The notes under the pieces: model-generated
The model's input: only the letters and a program-made list of their open reading frames with translations
Told to the model about the DNA's origin: nothing
Database searches by the model: none
Assembly (NCBI GenBank): GCA_003558065.1
Contig: PWMU01000075.1
Location: 1 to 52,504 of the forward strand
Direction: 5' to 3'
From: Opitutia bacterium
Lineage (GTDB): Bacteria > Verrucomicrobiota > Verrucomicrobiia > Opitutales > T3Sed10-336
DNA length: 52,504 bases
Program-made: the position numbers and the translations under genes
Part shown: one piece after another, positions 34,018 through 41,097 of the stretch
Layout of the letters: the number at the start of each line of letters is the position of its first letter
Numbering within the stretch: the first letter of the stretch is position 1

Positions 34018-35247
34018 ATGAAAACGCTTCTCTACCAATGTTCCTCCGGAATCAGTGGTGACATGAACCTGGGGGCGATGGTTGCCCTTGGGGTGGATCC
34101 GGCAGCTTTGGAAGCGGAATTGCGCAAATTACCCTACAAGGGGTGGTCCCTTCGCTTCGAAACCGACAGTCGCGCCGGTATCAGCGGAACTCGTTGTGAC
34201 GTTGTCCTGGGAGAGCGGGGCGGCCACGATCACGAACACGACCATGATCACGCACACCGCAGTTTTACGGAGATCAGGGAAGCGATTGAGGGAAGCGCTT
34301 TAGCTGTCCGGGTGAAAGCGGATGCGGTGGCTTGCTTCAGGGTTTTGGCGGAAGCGGAAGGCGCGGTTCATGGCATCGAACCGGAGGCGGTGCAGTTTCA
34401 TGAAGTCGGTGCGATCGATTCAATTGTGGATATCGTGGGAGCGGCGGTCTGCTGGGACCTCCTCGGGATCGAACGGCTCGTTTGTTCAGCTTTGGAGACC
34501 GGTGGCGGGACGGTCGATTGCGCCCATGGACGACTGCCGGTACCGGCTCCCGCAACGGTCCGGTTGCTGAAGGGCGTTCCGTATCGAACAGGCGGATCCC
34601 GTTTCGAAGCGACCACCCCGACCGGCGCGGCGTTGCTGGTTGGAAAGGGGTGCGAATTCCTTGTCCCGACTGAGGGACGCCTGATCCAATCGGGGATTGG
34701 TGTCGGGCGACGTGACACCCCGGATCTGCCGAACGTGCTTTATGTTTCACTGATCGAAGAATCTTCCTCGTTCTCAACCCGCTCTGAGGGCTTGGATGAG
34801 GATGAGGTTTTTGAGCTGGCTGCCAATATCGACGATATGACCGGCGAGGCAATCGGTTATCTGTGCTCACGGTTGCGGGAGGCCGGTGCCCTGGATGTTT
34901 GGCAGACTGCTGCTTATTTTAAGAATGACCGGCCCGGTTGCGTAGTGCATGCACTCGTCGAGAAAGAAGAGTTCGAGTACCTGGAATCGGTATTCCTCCT
35001 GCATAGCCGTACGCTTGGGGTCCGGCGGCAGACCTGGCGACGTGGAAAGTTGAAGCGCGAGATTCAGGAGTTGGATACGGATTGGGGTGTCGTTCGTGTC
35101 AAACTGGCAAGGGGTCCGGGTGGTCTGTTCCGCCATAAATTTGAATATCAGGATTGTGCGCGGATTGCCGCCGAAACGGGCCAATCACTCGCCTCGGTTG
35201 AGGCACGACTGGAGAAGCTTTTTACACGAAAATTGGACTGGAGATGA
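34018..35247 (+). CDS. larC: LarC nickel insertion protein
   Basis: CTP-dependent cyclometallase that inserts nickel into the pincer nucleotide of LarA-type enzymes. 409 residues in one unbroken frame, unlike lactobacilli where LarC1/LarC2 require a programmed frameshift. Seen: the N-terminal motif LLYQCSSGISGDMNLGAMVA, a His/Asp-rich stretch (HDHEHDHDHAH, about 75-85) suited to nickel binding, AVQFHEVGAIDSIVDIVGAA, TPTGAALL and the C-terminal LAANIDDMTGEAIGYL plus RRQTWRRGKLKRE of the LarC2 half. The ATG at 34018 fits the family start; a TTG at 33979 is not needed. It shares an ATGA overlap with larB, indicating translational coupling. Confidence 0.93.
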   Translation: MKTLLYQCSSGISGDMNLGAMVALGVDPAALEAELRKLPYKGWSLRFETDSRAGISGTRCDVVLGERGGHDHEHDHDHAHRSFTEIREAIEGSALAVRVKADAVACFRVLAEAEGAVHGIEPEAVQFHEVGAIDSIVDIVGAAVCWDLLGIERLVCSALETGGGTVDCAHGRLPVPAPATVRLLKGVPYRTGGSRFEATTPTGAALLVGKGCEFLVPTEGRLIQSGIGVGRRDTPDLPNVLYVSLIEESSSFSTRSEGLDEDEVFELAANIDDMTGEAIGYLCSRLREAGALDVWQTAAYFKNDRPGCVVHALVEKEEFEYLESVFLLHSRTLGVRRQTWRRGKLKREIQELDTDWGVVRVKLARGPGGLFRHKFEYQDCARIAAETGQSLASVEARLEKLFTRKLDWR

Positions 35248-35975
35248 ATTTACGTGAAACATTGGAAGCGCTGCAGAAGGGTCGGATCGACCTGGAAACA
35301 GCGATGCAACGGCTTCAGGGCTTCGAGGATCTCGGGCATAGCCGGGTCGACCTGCGCCGGGAGGAGCGGACCGGAGCGGCCGAGGTGGTCTATGGAGCCG
35401 GGAAAACCGCGGGACAGATTGCCGAAATTGTCGGAAGTCTCCGCAGAAGCGGAAATGATGCACTCGTGACACGAATCGACCCGGATGTGGCCGAGGGTGT
35501 ACGCCAGGCCGTTCCCGATGCGGTGTATAACGCTCAGGCACGCCTGCTGCAAGTGGGGACCGGTGAGAGCGAGAAACAGGCTACGAAGATCGCTGTTGTC
35601 TGTGCGGGAACCTCCGACCTCCCGGTGGCCGAGGAGGCGAGGCTGACAGCGGAGTTTTACGGAAACGTGGTGGAACGAGTTTATGATGCCGGCGTCGCCG
35701 GCCTGCACCGTTTGCTTGCCAGTCTTGAAGTGATCCAGGCCTGCCGTGTCGTGATCGTTGTTGCCGGTATGGAAGGCGCATTGCCGAGCGTTGTCGGCGG
35801 ACTGGTAAAGGCGCCGGTTATCGCTGTGCCCACAAGCGTGGGTTACGGCGCCAGCTTCGGAGGTGTGGCCGCGCTGCTGGGCATGCTTAATTCCTGCGCC
35901 AGCGGTGTGAGTGTCGTCAATATCGACAACGGTTTTGCCGCGGGCTTCCTGGCCAGTCGTATCAACCGGCTCTAG
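35244..35975 (+). CDS. larB: LarB, nicotinate-adenine-dinucleotide carboxylase/hydrolase
   Basis: First step of nickel-pincer nucleotide synthesis: carboxylates the pyridinium ring of NaAD and hydrolyses it to the dicarboxylated mononucleotide. 243 residues with the PurE/AIR-carboxylase-like core: KIAVVCAGTSDLPVAEEARL, VYDAGVAGLHRLLA, VVIVVAGMEGALPSVVGGLV and the loop PVIAVPTSVGYGASFGGVAA. Its ATG overlaps the larC stop by four bases (ATGA). A strong intrinsic terminator follows 7 bases after the stop, so larC-larB form a complete two-gene operon. The larA racemase gene is not in this window. Confidence 0.94.
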   Translation: MNLRETLEALQKGRIDLETAMQRLQGFEDLGHSRVDLRREERTGAAEVVYGAGKTAGQIAEIVGSLRRSGNDALVTRIDPDVAEGVRQAVPDAVYNAQARLLQVGTGESEKQATKIAVVCAGTSDLPVAEEARLTAEFYGNVVERVYDAGVAGLHRLLASLEVIQACRVVIVVAGMEGALPSVVGGLVKAPVIAVPTSVGYGASFGGVAALLGMLNSCASGVSVVNIDNGFAAGFLASRINRL

Positions 35976-35981
35976 CAGCCT

Positions 35982-36014
35982 GTCGGGGAAGGCATGGCCT
36001 TCTCCGGCTTTTTT
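35982..36014 (+). terminator. Intrinsic terminator of the larCB operon
   Basis: Stem about 12 bp including G-U pairs (core GGGGAAGGC / GCCTTCTCC), tight loop around ATG, followed directly by TTTTTT. Lies immediately after the larB stop. Confidence 0.85.
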
Positions 36015-36318
36015 GTGCCGGAAGGAATCGATCCCAAACGGGCGGCGATGGCCGGAGTCACCCCTGCCAGAGGGCAATTGCTGTTCGCGGCGATGGCCGC
36101 AAAGGCGATTGGACCACGCCCGGATAGAAAGCGCAACCAGGATATCAAAAATCGCCCGCCAGGCCTTGCGTGAAGGAGAGGCTATCCAGATAGACGAGGA
36201 CGCGATCGCGGACGGAGCGAAGTAACCGGCACAACATCGTGAGTTCGACGGACTGACGGGGTGTTAGCTGTCGTTGGGAGTCGGCGCTGGGAGGGAATGC
36301 CGGCCGGGCTTGTGCGGT
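36015..36318. other. Intergenic region, about 300 bp
   Basis: Between the larB terminator and the 3' end of the convergent symporter gene. A plus-strand frame ending at 36225 gives LDHARIESATRISKIARQAL REGEAIQIDEDA, which looks protein-like but matches nothing I recognise. It may be a remnant or chance. No RNA gene seen. Confidence 0.3.
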
Positions 36319-37800
36319 TCAGTGCCGCGGGCGTTCGGCCGACAGCGAGCGCATCAGCGTTTCGACTTCTGGCCGGACCGGATGTCGCGACTGGAACCAG
36401 GCAAGAGCGATAAATACAATTCCGGCCGACAAAACCGGGGCTCCCACCCGGGCGGCGAGGCCGGCCTGGAGTCCGTAGGTGGTGATGACAAAGGCGGCCA
36501 ATCCTGTCAGGATCGACGCGACGGCCGCGGTGGCGCCGGCATGTTTGAACCAGGGAAGAAGGCCGAAGAGCATCGGGATGGAAACCGGGCCCACGAGCGC
36601 CCCGAACCACCCGATGATTAATTCGATGACGCCCCCGAACCTGTCCGCCTCGATGGCGATGATCATAGTCAGCAAAGTAAACGTGAATGTTGCCGTCCGG
36701 GCTACGCGAAGCGAGCGTTTTCGCGGCATGTTCCTGAAACGGTCGGAGGCCAGAGGAAGAATGTCGCGGGTGATTACCGCGGAGATCGTGTTAGCATCCG
36801 AAGTAGTCATCGACATGGTGTTGGCGAACATAGCCGCCAGGACGAGTCCGACCAGGCCGGCCGGCAGGAACATTTGGGTCAATTCCGCGTAGGATTGGTT
36901 CGGGTCGGCCAGGTCCGGAAGGAGAACAGGCGCCGCCCACATTGGGAAGAACAGGATCAACGGCCAGAATGCGTAGAGTCCTGCGGAGAGCAGCGCCGAC
37001 TTTTTCGCGCTGTGGGCGGACGGCGCGGCGATGTATCGCGCCGCCAGGTTCCAGGTGCCGCCGTTGTAGCTCAGAAAGACGACCGCCAGGAAGGCGATGA
37101 AAAAGCCGGATGTGTAGGGGCCGTTGAATAAGTCCGTGTGCCCTTCGGGAAGGTCGTCCCAGATACCCAGTAGGCTTTCGGTCCCGCCGAGGTGGTTCAT
37201 AACGGCAAAAAACAACACGAACCCGGCCACAATCTGGACCACAAACTGGGCGAGGTCGGTGTAAAGGTCCGCCCATAATCCGCCGATCGTAATGTAAAGC
37301 AGGGATACACCGGCCGAAAGCAGAATACCCGTGGAAATAGGAAGCCCGGTAAACCCGTTAAGCAAGATGCCGATAGAGGCCCATTTGGCTCCGACGTCGA
37401 AGAGTTTCAATACAACACCGCTCCAGGCCATGAGCTGTTGCGTCCCGATATTGTAACGCAGAGCGAGGTATTCGGTCGGTGATTCGATACTGAGCTCCTG
37501 GCGCAGGCGCGCCCAACGGGGTGCGAAGAGGTAGGCCCCGGCGATGCAGGCGAGTGTAATGGAAAACGCCCACCAGACATACAGTGTGAAACCGTACTGG
37601 TAGGCAACACCCGCGTAGGCGACAAACACCACGCCACTGTATCCGGAAATATGGTGGGAGATCCCCGCCAGCCACCAGGGGGCCGTCCCGCCCGCCACAA
37701 AGAAATCACTTGAGGCCTTGATCTTCCGAAACGAGATGATCCCGATGTACACCATCACCAGGAAAAACAACGCCACCACTATATAATCGCCGGTCGTCAT
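36319..37800 (-). CDS. Sodium:solute symporter (SSS family)
   Basis: Inner-membrane sodium-coupled symporter of 493 residues with about 13 hydrophobic helices. Family features: start YIVVALFFLVMVYIGIISFR, then FFVAGGTAPWWLAGISHHIS, YAGVAYQYGFTLYVWWAF, GGLWADLYTDLAQFVVQIVA and TSDANTISAVITRDILP. The substrate is not readable: SSS members carry sugars, inositol, proline, nucleobases or carboxylates. Sugar-type members dominate in Verrucomicrobia. The cytosine deaminase on the other strand hints at a nucleobase, but the two are divergent with a 413-base gap. Confidence 0.9.
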   Translation of the reverse strand: MTTGDYIVVALFFLVMVYIGIISFRKIKASSDFFVAGGTAPWWLAGISHHISGYSGVVFVAYAGVAYQYGFTLYVWWAFSITLACIAGAYLFAPRWARLRQELSIESPTEYLALRYNIGTQQLMAWSGVVLKLFDVGAKWASIGILLNGFTGLPISTGILLSAGVSLLYITIGGLWADLYTDLAQFVVQIVAGFVLFFAVMNHLGGTESLLGIWDDLPEGHTDLFNGPYTSGFFIAFLAVVFLSYNGGTWNLAARYIAAPSAHSAKKSALLSAGLYAFWPLILFFPMWAAPVLLPDLADPNQSYAELTQMFLPAGLVGLVLAAMFANTMSMTTSDANTISAVITRDILPLASDRFRNMPRKRSLRVARTATFTFTLLTMIIAIEADRFGGVIELIIGWFGALVGPVSIPMLFGLLPWFKHAGATAAVASILTGLAAFVITTYGLQAGLAARVGAPVLSAGIVFIALAWFQSRHPVRPEVETLMRSLSAERPRH

Positions 37801-38213
37801 ATGCTGTTGCGTGTGTTGACGCGCATCAAACCGCTGAAATTACGGGCCACCGCTGCTGAAGCAAGCAAATACCGGTTCAGGCACACTCTCTCCCCGATGA
37901 CGACACGAGCGGCTCCTTCCGCCGCAGCTAAATGTGCGGATCGGTTGAGAAAGGGAGCGGAGTGGGGTGCCGTGTCCCGCCCGAGCCCCGGCCCGGCCGG
38001 GAAATTAGCTTGCCCGAAAAGCCGATCCTCGCCAGCCTGCTTTGTTATCGACTGGTTTCGCCGGTTGACCAGGAGCTTTCATTCGGATGCCCGCAGGTGG
38101 CAGTTCTCCAAACGGACAAGTGACGGGGCGAAGCCTTGTCGCGTGGTGCCGGGGCAACACAATCGCCAAATCCGGTAAATCCGTTTCCGCAGCAACAGGA
38201 GTTATTAAGTGCT
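37801..38213. other. Divergent intergenic region, 413 bp
   Basis: Between the symporter start (minus) and the cytosine deaminase start (plus). No RNA gene, terminator or recognisable protein signal. A purine-rich AGGAG at 38197-38201 lies 12 bases before the deaminase ATG and may be its ribosome binding site. Confidence 0.4.
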
Positions 38214-38651
38214 ATGGATAAATTCATGGAAGCAGCCATTGAGGAATCGGAAACGGGGTTTCATGAAGGGGGCATCCCTATTGGGGCCGTCCTGGTTCAC
38301 CACGATCGCATTATAGGCCGAGGGCGTAATCGGCGGGTCCAGAGAGGCAGTGTGGTGTTCCATGGCGAGATGGATGCCCTGGAAAACGCGGGACGCCAAC
38401 CGGCAAGCGTTTACCGGGAGTGCACCTTGTATACAACACAGTCTCCGTGTCCCATGTGCGCCGGGGCGATTTTGCTCTACGGGATACCGAGAGTCGTCGT
38501 TGGGGAAAACCAGACTTTTATGGGAGCGGAAGACCTGCTCAGATCGAAAGGGGTGGCAGTCGAGGTGTTCCAGGATCCCCGATGTGTGGATCTGATGTCC
38601 CGGTTCGTTACGGCTTCTCCCGGGGTTTGGAACGAAGATATCGGACTGTGA
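38214..38651 (+). CDS. Cytosine deaminase, fungal FCY1-like type
   Basis: Zinc hydrolase of 145 residues converting cytosine to uracil (5-fluorocytosine to 5-fluorouracil), cytoplasmic. It resembles the small yeast enzyme rather than the large amidohydrolase CodA: GGIPIGAVLV, RNRRVQRGSVVFHGEMDALE NAGR, TLYTTQSPCPMCAGAILLYG IPRVVVGEN and the C-terminal WNEDIG all have direct counterparts there. Zinc site: H50 with proton-shuttle E52 (HGE), C79 and C82 (PCPMC). The tail WNEDIG contributes to substrate binding in the yeast structure. Convergent with the URO-D-like gene, 11 bases apart. Distinct from tRNA-adenosine or CMP deaminases by the YGIPRVVVGEN segment. Confidence 0.9.
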   Translation: MDKFMEAAIEESETGFHEGGIPIGAVLVHHDRIIGRGRNRRVQRGSVVFHGEMDALENAGRQPASVYRECTLYTTQSPCPMCAGAILLYGIPRVVVGENQTFMGAEDLLRSKGVAVEVFQDPRCVDLMSRFVTASPGVWNEDIGL

Positions 38652-38662
38652 TCAATGACCGG

Positions 38663-39775
38663 TCAGGAGTTTCGGGCGATTGTTGTTTCGAGTTCCTTTG
38701 CCGCGGTGATCGTGGTCACATTTTCCGGCAAAATCGCAAGGCCCCGGGGATCGAGCGAGCGTGCGATCTCGACAGCCTCATCGCAGGGGCACAGAACAAG
38801 GATCGGTTTCTCTGCGTCCTGAAGCATGCGGAACATCGGAAGATGAGCCAGCGCCGACGGAGTTCCGGCGCCGGGGGTGAATTGTACGGCGGTTATTTCG
38901 GGGGATTGCGCGAGTGCCGTCGCGTGACGCGCAGCATCAGGCCCGTCGAGATGGAACAGGCAGCGGCCGGCGATTACCGCCTGGCGGCGCAGTGAGGGCA
39001 GACAGAACTCGTTGAATTGTTCCGGACCGATCAAGGCGTTGAAATCGCAGGTGGGCAGGGTATACGGGGTGTTGGACCACGCGTGCAGCCACTGCACCGG
39101 AGCCGACCCCTCGCGAAGTACGAGGTCGTAGAAGTCGAAGAACACCGACTCCCAGCTCGAAACCAGCCTTTCGGCCGCAGACTTGACGGTTTCCGGCCGC
39201 TCGAACAGGTCGAAAATCAATTTTTCAGTCCCCCGAAGATTCGCGAGGGTATCCATAGCCCCGCTCAGATCGGGGAGGCATACCAGATACCTTCCGGCCC
39301 CGTCCCGGGCTGTGGCCTGAAGAAGTTCACGCACACGAGCAAACCAATGGCCGGCCAACGACAATTCTTTGGATTCAAAAGTCTCCCAGTCGTCGATGAC
39401 GGGCGTTTGCCAGGAGGTTTGCGTCTCCTGATCGAACTTGAGTTCCGCCCCGAGATAGGCGCCGATCGTGACCGGTCCGATATCAACCCGGATACTCGGC
39501 GGCGTGGCGTCGATCCAGTAGGTGTTCTCGCATTGGGCGCGGCGGACGGCAAGCCAGGCCTGTGTGTCGTGCAAAAGGTCGAAGGCTTTATCCTGCCGAA
39601 TGGAACCGCTTCTTCGAACGCTTCCCAGGAGGAGTGGGCTCTCGTTCTGGCGATGCCACCAGGCCTCCCATCGCGAGGCGATTCGAGGGAAGCCGGGCGA
39701 AAGGCTTAGCGCCTTCGAGCCGAGTTCTCGCAGCGCCTCCAGCCTCCAGGTCGCGGTGGACTCTTCGTGTTTCAT
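38663..39775 (-). CDS. URO-D-like family protein
   Basis: 370-residue cytoplasmic protein of the uroporphyrinogen-decarboxylase/cobalamin-independent methionine synthase superfamily. Recognisable parts: HDTQAWLAVRRAQCENTYW, GPEQFNEFCLPSLRRQAVIA GRCLFHLDGPDAARHA and VQFTPGAGTPSA near 300, LVLCPCDEAVE near the end. FHLDGPDAARH is typical of uncharacterised URO-D-like proteins in Verrucomicrobia and Lentisphaerae that lie with carbohydrate catabolism genes. It differs from the URO-D-like protein at 26299, which carries the HSCG motif. Substrate unknown. Confidence 0.75.
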   Translation of the reverse strand: MKHEESTATWRLEALRELGSKALSLSPGFPRIASRWEAWWHRQNESPLLLGSVRRSGSIRQDKAFDLLHDTQAWLAVRRAQCENTYWIDATPPSIRVDIGPVTIGAYLGAELKFDQETQTSWQTPVIDDWETFESKELSLAGHWFARVRELLQATARDGAGRYLVCLPDLSGAMDTLANLRGTEKLIFDLFERPETVKSAAERLVSSWESVFFDFYDLVLREGSAPVQWLHAWSNTPYTLPTCDFNALIGPEQFNEFCLPSLRRQAVIAGRCLFHLDGPDAARHATALAQSPEITAVQFTPGAGTPSALAHLPMFRMLQDAEKPILVLCPCDEAVEIARSLDPRGLAILPENVTTITAAKELETTIARNS

Positions 39776-40010
39776 TTAGGTTGTAATTGCGATTCCGTCC
39801 GCTTGGTAAGGCGCTGAACGCCGGGAAACGGTGACGATGAACAGCCATCCGGGAGGGCAAGCTACGCGAACGGACGGGATGAGGCAATCAAAGTCGAAAT
39901 TTGCTTGTCCCTGAATCCTCCGGTCGGCAGGATCGGGCTGCGTCGTTTGGGGCGTCGCAAGGGCCGCTGGTTATCGCTGAATCCGGATGTTCCTTCTAAT
40001 TGCCCGAATA

Positions 40011-40985
40011 ATGAAAAAACTAACAGCAGGTGTCGTCCCGCCGATCCTGGCGTCGGCTCTTGCCCTGGCCGCATCGAGCGTTCATGGGGAGGAAGCGCAA
40101 TCGGTCGGGGCAGCGGTGGAGCACGACCGCATCGTAGTGTACGTGGATGGCGAAGAATTCACGGCCTACAACTTTGGTGAAGAGCATAAGTATCCGTTCT
40201 TTTATCCGGTGAATGGCCCAGTCACAGGAGAGAGCGTCACCACCTGGGATCAGGACCCCTATCCTCATCACAGCTCCCTCTACATCAGCCTCGACTGGGT
40301 GCGTTCGGAAGGCGTGGAACGGGGAAACTACTGGCAGCCCCGTCACGACCTGGAAACGGGACAGGTATTTTCGACGGCGCCGCGCCTTGTGGAGGCCACC
40401 GGAAACAAGGTGGTCCTGCAGGATCGATGTGATTGGATCGTGCCGGGTTTCGACGCTCATCAGATGCGGGACACGCGGACAATAACCATCCGGGCTCCTT
40501 CAGCCGCAATCCGCGTGCTCGATTTCGAGTTCAAGTTTGAGGTCTTGCAGGATCTCGACGCGGGGCCGACGGGCCACTCTTTTTTCAGTGCCCGCCTGCG
40601 GCCAGAACTCGCTGTAGGCGATTCCGGGCGCGGGCCCGACATTGCCCATCTGGGGACGGGTACGATCGTTGACGCCCGCGGGAACCGCGACGAGACAGAG
40701 ACTTTCAGCAAGAACGCCCCCTGGGCTGCTTACTACGGAGAACACTTCGGCGAAACGGAAGGCCTCGCCATCGTCCAGCATCCGGAGAATCCAGGCTATC
40801 CGGCACCGTGGTTTACCCGCAATTACGGTTTTCTTTCGCCGACACGTTTCGCCTTTATCGAAGAACCGATGCCGTTGCCGGCCGGTACGAAGTTCACCGA
40901 ACGTTATCGCGTTCTTGTTTTCGCCGGTGATCACCAGGAAGCCGGTATTGCCGAATGGGCGGCGGATTTCCAGGCGAGCCGTTGA
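40011..40985 (+). CDS. Secreted DUF6807 (PmoA-annotated) family protein
   Basis: Exported protein of about 324 residues; signal peptide MKKLTAGVVPPILASALALA ASSVHG. The ATG at 40011 gives this signal; the frame opens earlier at 39987. The domain carries VYVDGEEFTAYNFGEEHKYPFFYPV, the characteristic start of the DUF6807 family, then DQDPYPHHSSLYISLDW, GDSGRGPDIAHLGTG (about 205-219) and TETFSKNAPWAAYYGEHFGE. Many are named methane oxygenase PmoA in databases, but this has no link to methane oxidation; they occur with glycan degradation. Function unknown. A TonB-receptor tail remnant abuts its stop codon. Confidence 0.8.
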   Translation: MKKLTAGVVPPILASALALAASSVHGEEAQSVGAAVEHDRIVVYVDGEEFTAYNFGEEHKYPFFYPVNGPVTGESVTTWDQDPYPHHSSLYISLDWVRSEGVERGNYWQPRHDLETGQVFSTAPRLVEATGNKVVLQDRCDWIVPGFDAHQMRDTRTITIRAPSAAIRVLDFEFKFEVLQDLDAGPTGHSFFSARLRPELAVGDSGRGPDIAHLGTGTIVDARGNRDETETFSKNAPWAAYYGEHFGETEGLAIVQHPENPGYPAPWFTRNYGFLSPTRFAFIEEPMPLPAGTKFTERYRVLVFAGDHQEAGIAEWAADFQASR

Positions 40986-41088
40986 AAACGTGTTTGATAC
41001 CGACTATTCCCAATACCTCGCGTATCAGAAATGGAATTGCGAGCGGGGAAAGTTCTCCTTTCAGGTCGGGTACATGTTTGCCAAGTAA
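40981..41088 (+). pseudogene. C-terminal remnant of a TonB-dependent receptor
   Basis: 35 codons in another frame that starts inside the stop of the DUF6807 gene: VENVFDTDYSQYLAYQKWNC, then RGKFSFQVGYMFAK and TAA. The pattern xNVFDxDYxxY ... FxxxVGYxF and final aromatic is the last two barrel strands of outer-membrane TonB receptors. The rest of the receptor (about 700-900 residues) is missing. It is squeezed between the DUF6807 gene and the convergent propeller gene, 9 bases from the latter's stop. Confidence 0.6.
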
Positions 41089-41097
41089 AACCCACGT

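Noticed and set aside
33916-34038. Longer larE start (TTG at 34038) overlapping larC
   Set aside because: The added residues do not resemble LarE N-termini; GTG at 33915 places the PP-loop at the usual distance.
35994-36173. Short open frame MAFSGFFVPEGIDPKRAAMA... after larB
   Set aside because: Its first bases form the larCB terminator hairpin and no family is recognised.
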